This document shows positions 38,635-48,700 of a DNA stretch of 64,000 nucleotides, one piece after another. Under the pieces are notes generated by a model. It ran no database searches. It had not been told where the DNA came from and worked only from the letters and a program-made list of their open reading frames with translations. This DNA is from Pedobacter sp. PACM 27299 (GTDB lineage: Bacteria > Bacteroidota > Bacteroidia > Sphingobacteriales > Sphingobacteriaceae): NCBI RefSeq assembly GCF_001412655.1, contig NZ_CP012996.1, forward strand, positions 4,712,001-4,776,000, in the 5' to 3' direction. The translations under genes and the position numbers were made by a program. How positions within the stretch are numbered: the stretch's first letter is position 1; every line of letters begins with the position of its first letter.

Positions 38635-38771
38635 AAAGTTCAATATTTGGTGATCAAATATTGGAATTTACTCTTTAGATCGTCCTACAATTTTGTATCA
38701 TAATTTCCTCATTTCGTCTCTATTTAATTAAAAATGAGCACATAAGGGTTTAAAAGCATTTATGACGGCCA

Positions 38772-39860
38772 TTACTGCGCTAATTGTCTGAGTCGGGCAT
38801 AGATCTCCATCATTGCAGCCTGATCAATTAAAGTTTTCTCCTGGTGTTCGCCAAGCAGGTTTGCGCCATCCCGTTCTTCGGTCCAGATCCGCTGGGCCTC
38901 ATTTCTGAAAATATTGATCCAGTCGGGATTCTTGTCAATTTTATAAAGTTCGATATTGCCTCTTAACAAGACCGCATTGAACCAATAATGTCCGGGTAAA
39001 CGATTGTCTTTAAAAAAATAGCTTTTAGCCGCTTTCGAAATCTGCTGTGCCTCTGTTAAATATTTCTTTTCAGCAGTGATGCCGAACAATAAGGCATTGG
39101 CCTGAAGCATTGCCCCCGTATTATAAGTATAGAATTTGCGGTCGATCTCCCCGGAAGGGATTTTTATTGCGTCATAAAACAGCCCTTCCGGAGCACGAAG
39201 TGTTTTATTGGTCCAGTTGTACACTGCTAAGGCCATCTCCATGTATTTCTTCTCTTTGGTAATCTTATATAACTGCAAAGCGACCAATATAGCAGGTGCA
39301 TTGGAGCAGGTGTTTTTGGTACTGAAATCACCGTCCTTCCAGTATAAACCTCCACCAGCTTTCTCATCTACTCCTGTAATCATATAATCGTAGACCATGA
39401 TCGCCTTTTTCAGGTACCCGGCTTCCCGGGTACGGTTATACGCATCCAGGTAAGCAATCGCGATCCACTGGTTATCATCATAAAAACGGGAGCTCAACCG
39501 CTCGGCGGTTACATAATCCTGATAAGCCACAGGCGATTTTTCACTATAATACTGATCAATCGCTTTATTGACCGGCTTCAGATATTGCTGCCGAGCATCT
39601 AATACATCCATTTCATTCGCCGCCTGTACCAATGCACATAGCGGCCATAACCAGGAGTGCGGGTTTTCCTTTTGTATGGAATCCGTGGTTTCAAAATACA
39701 GACCAGTCTTCCGGTCTCTCAAAAGGTGGTTGATATTTTTATGGATCGTCGAAGTATACGCTTTAAAATTAGCCGTCTTTTCTTTAAAACCGGAAGACTG
39801 GGCAAAGGCAGCGGAAGTTACCATGCAGGCTATGCACGCAAAAAATGTAAATGTTCTCAT
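38772..39860 (-). CDS. GH76 family endo-alpha-1,6-mannanase
   Basis: A 362-residue secreted enzyme (signal peptide ending AAFA). It has the (alpha/alpha)6 pattern of GH76 and the diagnostic catalytic Asp-Asp pair, Asp128-Asp129 in SRFYDDNQWIAIAYLDAYN. Other family blocks are HSWLWPLCALVQAANE, GGLYWKDGDFSTKNTCSNA (start of the conserved N-A-P substrate loop) and YTYNTGAMLQANALLF. GH76 enzymes cut the alpha-1,6-mannose backbone of fungal mannan, and together with the GH92 enzymes in this window point to mannan as substrate. It faces away from the GH127 gene across 195 bases. Confidence 0.92.
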   Translation of the reverse strand: MRTFTFFACIACMVTSAAFAQSSGFKEKTANFKAYTSTIHKNINHLLRDRKTGLYFETTDSIQKENPHSWLWPLCALVQAANEMDVLDARQQYLKPVNKAIDQYYSEKSPVAYQDYVTAERLSSRFYDDNQWIAIAYLDAYNRTREAGYLKKAIMVYDYMITGVDEKAGGGLYWKDGDFSTKNTCSNAPAILVALQLYKITKEKKYMEMALAVYNWTNKTLRAPEGLFYDAIKIPSGEIDRKFYTYNTGAMLQANALLFGITAEKKYLTEAQQISKAAKSYFFKDNRLPGHYWFNAVLLRGNIELYKIDKNPDWINIFRNEAQRIWTEERDGANLLGEHQEKTLIDQAAMMEIYARLRQLAQ

Positions 39861-40055
39861 AAATCGTTTATTTTAACGAACTGGCTTAATAGTTTAAAGC
39901 TGAATGTAAGCTAAGCGCTTTTTGCCAGCCTTTCTTCAGCAAAACAGATCAATTTTTCAACAAAAGCGATCATTCTGAAAGCACAAGTAACTGATATCTG
40001 GCATTTTATAATAAACTTACCTTTTAAACACACACAAAGAAACCATTTATAAATT
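39861..40055. promoter_or_regulatory. Divergent promoter region between GH76 and GH127 genes
   Basis: This 195-base spacer must carry promoters for the minus-strand GH76 gene and the plus-strand GH127 gene. It is AT-rich with no clear palindrome; no promoter elements could be fixed with confidence. Confidence 0.45.
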
Positions 40056-42578
40056 ATGAACCTCAGGAAATCCATGCTGTTGATGCTGGCTATGACTCCG
40101 TCATGGCTATTTGCTCAAAATGAATCCAACGCGCAATACATTTTTAACCGAATTCCACTAAATACAGCCGCTTACGTACAACTGCCATTAGGCAGTATCA
40201 AAGCTAAAGGTTGGTTGCTAAAACAACTTCAGCTGCAAAAAGATGGTGCCACAGGAAATGCGGAAGCACTTTATCCGGAAAGCGGCAACCTTGGGGCTGA
40301 GTCCGACTGGTTAGGTGGTACCGGCGAAAGCTGGGAACGGGCCCCCTATTACGTAAAGGGACTGGTCGCATTGGCTTATACCCTTGGAGATACTGAATTA
40401 AAAGCAAAAGCAGAGAAATGGATCAACTGGACATTGGATCACCAACAGCCTAATGGTGCATTTGGCCCCGTTAAAATGAACGACTGGTGGCCAAGGATGC
40501 CCATGATGTACGCGGTTCAAAGTTATTATGAAGCAACTGCCGACAAGCGCGTCATTCCCTTTTTCAGCAGGTATTTTAAATACCAGCTGGACAACCTCGA
40601 TCAAAAACCTTTATATGAATGGAGCAAATCCAGAACTGCCGACAATATAGAAATCGTCCTTTGGCTTTATAACAGAACCGGAGAAAAATCACTTTTAGTA
40701 CTGGCAGAAAAGCTGAAATTACAAGCCTATCCATGGACAGACATTTTCACAAACAACCAGTTTTACCATTATGGAGATGATTTCCATACCAAACACAGTG
40801 TGAGTGTCGGACAGGCGCTTAAATTCCCCTCCCTCTATTCACAGCTGAACAACAGCCCATTTTACAGGGAAGCGACTCAGAAAGGGATCGACAATTTAAT
40901 GAGAGACCATGGACAATCTACCGGTATTGCCTCGGGCACAGAATTTCTTGCCGGAAGAAGCTCATTTCAGGGAACCGAAACCTGTACCGTAGTAGAATGG
41001 ATGCAGAGCCTGGAAACCGCAGCAAGAATCATCCATGATGCTCAACTTGGAGATCGACTGGAAAAGATTGCTTTTAACACTTTGCCGGCTCAGTTTAGCA
41101 GGGACATCAAATCCCATTTATACTATACACAGCCGAATCAGGTACTTTGCAAACATGGCAATTCCGGCTTTGATGAAGATTATGATGGTGCTTTACTATT
41201 GAGCCCCTACTCAGGAATGGGCTGCTGCAGGTACAATATGCACATGGGCTGGCCGTATTTCGTTAAAAACAGCTGGGCCGCTACACCAGATAAAGGTCTG
41301 GCCGTAATTGCTTATGCCCCTGTAGAAGTCAATGCTTTCGTTGCAGAGGGCATTCCGGTGCAGCTCCAGGTCATGACCGATTACCCTTTTGAAGAAGAAA
41401 TCAAAATAAAAGTCACGTTGGAAAAGACAACCCAATTTCCACTAAAGCTCCGCATTCCGGCATGGTGCAAAAACCCCTTAATTACTGTGAATGGCAAAGC
41501 CTTGCCAGGTGTTAAAACCGGTCAGATTTATACCATTAGCAGGGTATGGAACAGCAATGATCTGGTTAGTCTGAACTTCCCAATGGATGTAAAACTGAGC
41601 AATCAGGTCAACAATTCAGTGACTGTAGAACGCGGACCGATTGTTTACGGACTGCAGATGGATGCCAAATACAGCATTAGCAAAAAACACCCAGTGGATG
41701 GCTTTTTCGATTATGAAGTCGCTTCCGGTTCCCCATGGAATTATGGATTACTGCTCAGAGGCAAAGACCTTAAAGAAAGTATCAAAGTTCAGCGTACTGC
41801 AATGCCCGAAAACCCTTTTATACAAGCCAATACGCCTGTAAAATTAAAGGTCAAGGCAAAGAAAATCCCTTCCTGGACTATGGCCTATAACAAAATGCAC
41901 TCACTGGAAGTCCCTCGAAGTCCGGTAGCCTCCTCCGAGCAGACAGAAGAAATCACCCTGATACCATTCGGATCGGAAAATATCAGGATCAGTAATTTCC
42001 CGGTGATCGGAATACCAGAAATTGCAGTAAAAACCTATAAAGAAAACTTCAGCAAGGCCACACTAAAAGATTGGCTCCTCTATGGCGGCAGTTGGTTTAT
42101 TAAAGATGGCGCCATCCATGCCGCCTCTAACAAAGGTTCCTGGGGATATGGCATACATGGCTCTAAAGCCATCGCCAGCAATACCAATTTTAAGGACCTC
42201 AGTTATGAAGCAAAAGTACAGCTGAACTCCACAGGTGATGCGGGACTAATGTTTAGAGTAACCGATCATGTGATCGGAGCCGACGCTTATAATGGCTATT
42301 ATGTAGGCATCAATGCCGAGTCTGGACAGATACAATTGGGTAAATCTTCCCATCAAAAATGGCTGGTGCTGGCCTCTGCAAAGCAGCAGCTGGAAATTGG
42401 CAAATCCTATCCGGTTAGAATAGAAGCGAAAGGCGCTGACATCAAAGTATACTTTAAAAATGGAGTAAAGCCTATATTCTCTGTGACCGATGGGGAATTC
42501 AGCACCGGAGCTATTGGCGTCAGGGCATTTGATGCGCTGGCTAGTATTACCGATCTACAAGCACAAGCAATTAAATGA
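40056..42578 (+). CDS. GH127 family (beta-L-arabinofuranosidase-type) hydrolase with C-terminal laminin-G-like domain
   Basis: An 840-residue secreted protein (signal peptide ending LFAQ). Residues about 30-640 match the GH127/DUF1680 family: an (alpha/alpha)6 domain and two beta domains. The cysteine-zinc catalytic centre is preserved as Glu308 and Cys310 (GTETCTVVEW) with Cys390-Cys391 (GMGCCRYN), equivalent to the Glu, Cys and CC motif of known beta-L-arabinofuranosidases. A C-terminal concanavalin/laminin-G-like domain at about 660-838 (DAGLMFRVTD, YNGYYVGINAESGQIQLGK) is probably a binding module. It is a single gene, divergent from GH76. Activity on L-arabinofuranose is the family default, but other pentosides are possible. 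Confidence 0.9.
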   Translation: MNLRKSMLLMLAMTPSWLFAQNESNAQYIFNRIPLNTAAYVQLPLGSIKAKGWLLKQLQLQKDGATGNAEALYPESGNLGAESDWLGGTGESWERAPYYVKGLVALAYTLGDTELKAKAEKWINWTLDHQQPNGAFGPVKMNDWWPRMPMMYAVQSYYEATADKRVIPFFSRYFKYQLDNLDQKPLYEWSKSRTADNIEIVLWLYNRTGEKSLLVLAEKLKLQAYPWTDIFTNNQFYHYGDDFHTKHSVSVGQALKFPSLYSQLNNSPFYREATQKGIDNLMRDHGQSTGIASGTEFLAGRSSFQGTETCTVVEWMQSLETAARIIHDAQLGDRLEKIAFNTLPAQFSRDIKSHLYYTQPNQVLCKHGNSGFDEDYDGALLLSPYSGMGCCRYNMHMGWPYFVKNSWAATPDKGLAVIAYAPVEVNAFVAEGIPVQLQVMTDYPFEEEIKIKVTLEKTTQFPLKLRIPAWCKNPLITVNGKALPGVKTGQIYTISRVWNSNDLVSLNFPMDVKLSNQVNNSVTVERGPIVYGLQMDAKYSISKKHPVDGFFDYEVASGSPWNYGLLLRGKDLKESIKVQRTAMPENPFIQANTPVKLKVKAKKIPSWTMAYNKMHSLEVPRSPVASSEQTEEITLIPFGSENIRISNFPVIGIPEIAVKTYKENFSKATLKDWLLYGGSWFIKDGAIHAASNKGSWGYGIHGSKAIASNTNFKDLSYEAKVQLNSTGDAGLMFRVTDHVIGADAYNGYYVGINAESGQIQLGKSSHQKWLVLASAKQQLEIGKSYPVRIEAKGADIKVYFKNGVKPIFSVTDGEFSTGAIGVRAFDALASITDLQAQAIK

Positions 42579-42709
42579 CAGGCATTTCCCTTGAACCGTT
42601 CATCAGATGATTTTAATTAGTCGCATTTCCCCCCTTAACTTGTCACTTTTGCACATCCTAACGTAATCGGTATTACTGTAAATTTGAATAAACTAATCAG
42701 AAAAAACTC

Positions 42710-43123
42710 ATGGCAACTCAAATTTTTGTCAACCTAGCCGTTAACGACCTCAACAAATCTGTTGAGTTTTTTACCAAACTTGGTTACAGCTTTAATCCTA
42801 AATTTACCGACGAGAAAGCAACCTGCATGATCATCAGCGATACCATTTATATTATGCTGCTGACCAGACCTTTCTTTCAGACTTTTACTAAAAAGGAAAT
42901 CATAGATGCTCACAAGTCTTTGGAGTGCTCCATTTGCATATCTGCTGACAGTAAGGATGCCGTGAATGAAATGGTAGATAAAGCAGCAGCAGCAGGCGCC
43001 ACGATACCAAATCCGGCCACCGACTACGGCTTTATGTACCAGCACAGCTTTGCAGATCTTGATGGTCACCACTGGGAATTTGTATGGATGGATCCTAATG
43101 GCGCGCCTGAACATCAGGGATAA
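42710..43123 (+). CDS. VOC superfamily (glyoxalase/bleomycin-resistance-like) protein
   Basis: A 137-residue protein of the vicinal oxygen chelate fold, with paired beta-alpha-beta-beta-beta units: IFVNLAVNDLNKSVEFFTKL at the start and DLDGHHWEFVWMDP near the end, the latter holding a Glu that is usually a metal ligand. Soluble and cytoplasmic. Such proteins include lactoylglutathione lyases, antibiotic-binding proteins and dioxygenases. It is followed 19 bases later by a second VOC gene. The specific reaction cannot be assigned. Confidence 0.88.
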   Translation: MATQIFVNLAVNDLNKSVEFFTKLGYSFNPKFTDEKATCMIISDTIYIMLLTRPFFQTFTKKEIIDAHKSLECSICISADSKDAVNEMVDKAAAAGATIPNPATDYGFMYQHSFADLDGHHWEFVWMDPNGAPEHQG

Positions 43124-43142
43124 TTTTAAAGGAAGATAAATT

Positions 43143-43601
43143 ATGGTAGAAAATAAATTAATAAGGATGGACAATGTCGGCATCGTTGTGGAATCGCTCG
43201 ATAATGCCATCCTTTTTTTTTCGGAGATTGGTTTAAAACTTGAAGGGCGGGCCATAATTGAAGGAGAATGGGCCGGTCGTGTAACCGGCTTAGGCGATCA
43301 ACACGTAGAGATTGCCATGATGGTTACCCCTGATGGCCACAGCCGTCTGGAGCTTTCCAAATTTCTCCACCCTGCTCCTGTTTCAGACCATCGTATATCC
43401 CCTGTAAACACACTCGGTTATTTACGTGTCATGTTCACCGTTGAAGATATCGATGAGCTGGTAGCCAGGCTCATCAAAATTGGTGCTCAGCTCGTTGGAG
43501 AAATCGTTCAGTATCAAAACTCCTACCGACTGTGTTATATTCGTGGAGCAGAAGGTATCTTGGTTGGTCTAGCCGAACAAATAGCCCTAAATAAGGATTA
43601 G
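43143..43601 (+). CDS. VOC superfamily protein
   Basis: A 152-residue protein with the VOC fold: RMDNVGIVVESLDNAILFFS, VEIAMMVTPDGHSRLEL, GYLRVMFTVEDIDELVARL and the terminal RGAEGILVGLAEQI. It probably forms an operon with the VOC gene just upstream (19-base gap). It is more like the glyoxalase-type dioxygenase relatives than its neighbour. The function is unknown. The convergent EamA remnant ends 12 bases away. Confidence 0.87.
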   Translation: MVENKLIRMDNVGIVVESLDNAILFFSEIGLKLEGRAIIEGEWAGRVTGLGDQHVEIAMMVTPDGHSRLELSKFLHPAPVSDHRISPVNTLGYLRVMFTVEDIDELVARLIKIGAQLVGEIVQYQNSYRLCYIRGAEGILVGLAEQIALNKD

Positions 43602-43612
43602 AATAAATCCAT

Positions 43613-44282
43613 TTATCTGGCGAATTTCTTTGTCCCTGCTACACACAGAATCACACCTACAGTGATGACTAACATACCGATGCTCACCTGCTCCTTTAGT
43701 AAGGTAGCCGCTAAACTTAAACCAAAAAGCGGTTGTAAAAGCTGCAACTGTCCAACGGTAGCAATCCCACCCTGAGCCAATCCACGATACCAAAATATAA
43801 AACCAATAAACATACTGAAAAAACCAACATAGGCTAAGCAAAGCCAGGCTTCCAGACTGATTTCCGCAAATGATTCAGGACGGAAGAAGATGGTTAGCGG
43901 AGCAGTGACAGGCAGGGACAGCACTAATGCCCAGGAAATGACCTGCCATCCGCCTAATGTCCTGGATAGTTTTGCTCCTTCCGCATAACCGAGTCCGCAT
44001 AAAATGATGGCAGTGAACATCATAATATCTCCAATAGGAGAAGCAGCAAGGCCTTGGGAGATCGCAAAGTTGATTCCGATTGGGATGCTTTTCTTTGAAA
44101 ATCAGCAGGACAGCAAGTGCCAGAATCCCCGCAATTGTTGCGCGGGCAGCAGTAAAAAATACCGGATCAAAATCTAAAACCGCGACTTTAGTTGCCGGCA
44201 ATGATCCACTAAAGATGACTACCCCAATAAAACCATTCAGCCAACCACTGGAAGATTTCTCTTTATTTATTACCTCTTTCAT
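43613..44282 (-). pseudogene. EamA-family (DMT) transporter, broken by internal deletion and frameshift
   Basis: Two overlapping minus-strand frames together resemble one drug/metabolite transporter. The first (from ATG 44282) gives the normal N-terminus with helices 1-2 (NGFIGVVIFSGSLPATKVAV, TIAGILALAVLLIFKEKHPN) and then turns to nonsense. The other frame resumes at about 44070 with FAISQGLAASPIGDIMMF, CGLGYAEGAKLSRTLGGW and helices 6-10 to the stop at 43613. From memory of the family, the part between (helices 3-4, about 65-75 residues) is missing. The combined length of 223 codons against about 290 for intact members agrees. A deletion that also shifts frame, around 44060-44090, explains this. 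It should not make a working transporter. Confidence 0.82.
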
Positions 44283-44641
44283 TATTCTAAAAATTCAGCT
44301 GCAAAATAAGGACACATCATCTCACGAATACAGTCACAATTTCATGTTTTTTAATGGATACAGTTGATAATTTCGTAATGAAAAAGGTTTATAGTGGTCT
44401 ACATTCATCGATAAAGAACATAATGAATTAATCAAAAAAAGGAAGGAGGCAGAATGGCTCGTTAGAATCCTTATATTGACGACTTATTTAGCTCTGCCTT
44501 TATTGCTTGTTACTTGGAGGTTGGTAGGGCCTAATTGGGCTAATAACCCTATCAAGACTTGTAAGAACCCGTAAAAACTTACTATTAATACTTTAAAAAG
44601 TATAGCCTCAATAGTCTGATAACCCGAACATTATACCTATA
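44283..44641. other. 359-base spacer without a gene
   Basis: AT-rich sequence between the EamA remnant (minus) and the DUF6266 gene (plus). I see no protein-like frame. A weak inverted repeat (AGGCAGA at 44447-44453 with TCTGCCT at 44493-44499, followed by TTATTGC) is too widely spaced to be a convincing terminator. The promoter of the DUF6266 gene should lie in the last 100 bases. Confidence 0.5.
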
Positions 44642-45523
44642 TTGATCCTGCTACACCAAACTGAATATCAAACCCTTAACCTCTCAACTAGGGCAATCGC
44701 ATCAAAAGGCCCACACGGCCACCTTAATGGAAAAGTAGGCAATATTGTTTTTTATATGCTGAATGGACAGCCTGTAGTACGCTTAATCGGCAAAAAAGGC
44801 AAACCAAGTACACTTCAGCTGGCCAATTACCAAAGCATGGCGGTGACCACCAAACTGCTCAGCAGAATGGGTAGTTTTATCAAACTCGGTTATGGTTTAC
44901 AGGCAAAGGGAACAGTATATAACGCACACAACTTAGCAACCTCCTACCATAAAAAACAGGCTTTAACAGGCGATTACCACAATATTAAGGTGGATTACTT
45001 CAAAGTAAAACTGAGCCAGGGTGTGATGCCAGAGACTGCTGATGTAAAGATCAGCAAGGTTACCGGCGGACTAGAAATTAGCTGGGACCCTAGCTATAAC
45101 GAAGATTTACAACATAACGACAGTGTAATGGTGATGATTTGCTGCCCGGAAACCGGAGCCGATAAAGAATATCTGAACATTGCCAGACGATCGGAAGGAA
45201 AATGTTTCATTCCTCTGCAGGAAGAAGTCCTGAATCAACAAATAGAGCCCTATATTGCCTTTATTTCTGCGGATGGAACAATGGTGTCCGACAGTATTTA
45301 CCTGGGTAACCTGAACGGTCGGGGTAAAAATGAAGCACAAAAACAAGAAGAAGAAAAATACCAGCAGGTAAAAACAAGGTTTGACCAGGTCGCAGTCAGT
45401 TATTCCGCTCAAATGGAGGCACATTACGGCAATCGTCCAAGGACTAAAGCCTTTAAATTTTTGGAAAAAGAGTATGATACACTTAAAAATCAATTGAAAC
45501 ACTTACCCGGAAAGCCAGGTTAA
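44642..45523 (+). CDS. DUF6266 family protein with charged C-terminal extension
   Basis: The frame opens with TTG at 44642 and gives up to 293 residues. The DUF6266 core is recognised from GHLNGKVGNIVFYMLNGQPV onward, with the usual AYNAHNLA-type segment, TGDYHNIKVDYFKVKLSQG and later beta strands. The family is abundant in Sphingobacteriaceae and has no known function. The C-terminal 65 residues are highly charged and probably helical (EAQKQEEEKYQQVKTRF), an extension beyond the usual length of about 210. The start is doubtful: relatives usually begin a few residues before the GK-VG motif, where this gene has AGG in place of ATG. No better in-frame ATG exists, so TTG with a longer N-terminus is annotated. 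Confidence 0.7.
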   Translation: MILLHQTEYQTLNLSTRAIASKGPHGHLNGKVGNIVFYMLNGQPVVRLIGKKGKPSTLQLANYQSMAVTTKLLSRMGSFIKLGYGLQAKGTVYNAHNLATSYHKKQALTGDYHNIKVDYFKVKLSQGVMPETADVKISKVTGGLEISWDPSYNEDLQHNDSVMVMICCPETGADKEYLNIARRSEGKCFIPLQEEVLNQQIEPYIAFISADGTMVSDSIYLGNLNGRGKNEAQKQEEEKYQQVKTRFDQVAVSYSAQMEAHYGNRPRTKAFKFLEKEYDTLKNQLKHLPGKPG

Positions 45524-45639
45524 GCAACAGCCATCTTTCATACCCGATTTTTACATTTTTAGACCTTAACTGAGCGTAGCTGATAGCAATTATGATCAGT
45601 TTCGCGCTGAGATCAGGGATACTATGGAATTTAAACTTA

Positions 45640-45678
45640 AAGAACATAGGTCAATTTTTGAAGCTGAGCTATGTTCTT
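45640..45678. terminator. Hairpin between convergent DUF6266 and GH92 genes
   Basis: AAGAACATAG (45640-45649) and CTATGTTCTT (45669-45678) form a perfect 10-bp stem around a 19-base loop in the 186-base convergent spacer. It probably ends the long minus-strand operon whose last stop is at 45710, and may serve both directions. T-runs are modest. Confidence 0.6.
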
Positions 45679-45709
45679 CAGGATATTATTTTAAAATCCT
45701 TATCTCATT

Positions 45710-48700
45710 TTATTGTGCTGATGGAGGATGCTGAACCCCCCAGTTTTCATTAGGATGTTCCCCCATTTCCAAGGTCAGTTTCCCTCCTTTTAGCAATTCT
45801 GCTGCAGGAAACCAGAAGGAATTTAAGGCTTTGCCATTTAATGTAGCAGATTGTACATATTTATTAGCTCTCGAGGCATTGGCGGCTTCAATGGTAAAGC
45901 TTTCCCCTCTGCCATACAATTCATTCAGGTGAATGGTGACCTTCGGGAAGATCGGGCTTCCGATTTCATAGATCGGATTGACACTTGCTCCTCCGTCTGT
46001 TTGAAAGAGGCCAATGGCATTCATGATAAACCAGGCACTCATTTGCCCCTGATCTTCGTCGCCCAAATAAGCATTTGCCGGTCCGTAGCCATAGAAACGG
46101 TCCAGAATAGAACGGCTCCACTTTTGGGTTAACCATGGCTTTTCTGCCCAATTAAACAGGTAGGCAAAATGCATCGATTGCTGGTTGCCCTGGATCACCG
46201 GATAATCCCAGTATTGATCTCCTGGCGCATTAAAGCGAAGTTTATAACTTTCTCCAAATCCCCAAGACAAGCGGTCTGTAAAACGATCTTTACCTATCTT
46301 ATGAATCAATCCAGGAATATCCTGCGGCACAAAATAGGTCAGCTGCCAGGCATTGCCTTCCACATAATGCTCGTTGGCACCGGATTTAAATGGATCGAAA
46401 TCCGGAAACCAGCTGCCATCAGATTTCTTCAGACGTGCATATCCTGTTGTTGGATCGAGCACATTTTTCCAGTAACCAGAACGGCCCTGGAACTCTTTAT
46501 ATTCTTTATCTTTTCCTAGTGCCTTCGCGAACTGTCCAACTGTCCAATCGTCATAGGCATATTCTAACGTATTGGAAAAACGACCTTTGTCGTAAGGCAC
46601 AAATTTATATTTCAGGTAAGGTTCCAGGTCTTCATTACCTGCAAAACCAGCAGTCCCCACCTTTTTAGCGGGTGTCGTCTGCATTTTATAGACCGCTTTA
46701 AAAGCCTTCTGCGCGTCAAAATCACGAATCCCCATTTGGTATGCACCTACTATTAAAGGAATCTCATGTTCAGCCACCATGACCGGAACATAGTTCATTC
46801 CGGCAGGGCCTTTAGAAAGCCAGCCATTGGCATCATACATCGCCAATTGCGACTTTACCCATTTGGAGGACCATTCTGGGGTAGCCAGGTTCCAGAATTG
46901 ATTCAGGTTCCAGAAAGTATTCCAGAAAGCATCGCAGCCCAGGGCTAATGCTTCCGGATCTTTTAACTGCTGCACTCGTTTTGAAGCATCTACCCAGCTT
47001 CCATCTACATCACTCCAGGTATTTCTGCTGGCCAAAGCCCGGAACATATTGCTATAAAAGCGCATCTTTTCCCTTTTGTCGTTACTGCTGATTTCCAATC
47101 GGCCAAACCAGTTGTTCCAGCTTACTTTCTGAGCGTCTACGACTTTGGCAAAGCTCCAGCCAAAGGGCTTCGTAATTTCTTCTGATAAATTCTTCCCCGC
47201 ACTTTCCAGGCTGACCAAAGAAATCCCTGTTCTTACCTGTACGGCCTGGTTTTCCCTCGTGTCAAATTCGACGAAGGCACCGGCATCTTTTAAATCTTTT
47301 GCCCCTATAATGTCTGTTCCGGCAATACTGCCATTTGTCCAGGTCCCATATTTTTTAATCGGGCGGTCGAATTCCATTACAAAATGAACCGTATAATCCT
47401 GGTTTACCCCGCCAGACCAGGCGTCTTTTGTAAACTGCTTGCTGGATCCTTCAATACGGTAATCACTTACCTTTTTAAGCGTAACCTCTTTCAGTTCATA
47501 ACTATATTCCGCAGGGATCATTAAGTCGATCATTACCCTGGAATTTTCTCCCTTAGGATAGGTGTAGCGCTGGAAACTCGCCCTGGTGGTTGCGGTAAGT
47601 TCTGCCTGAATCTGATAATCTTTCAGCATCACTTTATACACCCCTAGCGGTGTTTCTTCTGTACTTTTATCAATTGCAGATCGGTATCCGCCGGAAGTAT
47701 TGTGCTGATCGCCCATCTTGATCTGTAATGCTCCGCTGGTGGGCATCATGCCCAAACCGGCCATCGTCCATTCATGAATGTGACTAAAGGTACCAATGCT
47801 TTCGAAAGTGGGATCATAGCCCCCCATCCAACCAGAATTCTGATTATCAGGGCTTAATTTCACCATTCCAAAAGGCATCCAGGGCCCTGGGGCAATCATC
47901 CACCTGGAATGTGCCGAACCTAGTTTCGTATCTACATAATCAGCAGGGCTAGCTATTTTTTGAGGAGAACGCTTTACTTTCCCTTTCTGAACTACACGAC
48001 CATTTACGAGAATTTCATACTCACTATTTCTGGGCTTAGTCACCGCAGGCATAGGCACTTCAAATTCGTATCTTGAGGTATCCAATTGCTCCTTAAAAAT
48101 CTGTTTGCGGTCGAGTTTTACTACAAGTACAGGTTTTCCCTGCAAATGATTTACATCCAGCACCAATGGCTGGAAATTTTGCTCCTTTTTCCTGATCAGA
48201 TAGTTTGCCGCTTTTACCTGACGAATATAAACCTCGCCGGGTTTTACCACCTGCAAACCTGAAGGCCCTTCCAGCTTCACCTGATCAAAAATCAGCCAGG
48301 AACCAGAAAGTGAAGTCAGCTGAATTTCGTTTCCTCCGTTCCTCAGGTTTTCAACTGGAATCGACAATTTATAGGATTTAGCGTTGGTTAAATCACCTTT
48401 CAGGGAACCTTCTTGATGCGGTCTTACCGGCAGCTGGGTGGTGCTGGCTTTTCCATTTACGGTTACCTTAACCAGTGGCGGCAAATTGCCTTTATAATCC
48501 AATAGCTCAATCATCAGGGTTCCTTTGCTGTTTCCAGCGACATTTCCCAAGCCAAATAGAATATTTAACACCTGCGACCGGATACCGGAAGTATTTCCCG
48601 TTCCACCCCATTCATCTGCAGGTCCTGGCAGGGCATAAGGCCATTCTTTGGCGGCATCCGAATAACCGACCAGGTAAAAACGGTCTTCCCATCCAAAATC

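Noticed and set aside
44447..44499. Terminator downstream of the EamA remnant
   Set aside because: Only 7 bp of pairing with a loop of about 39 bases; too weak to support, and not at the 3' side of either neighbouring gene.
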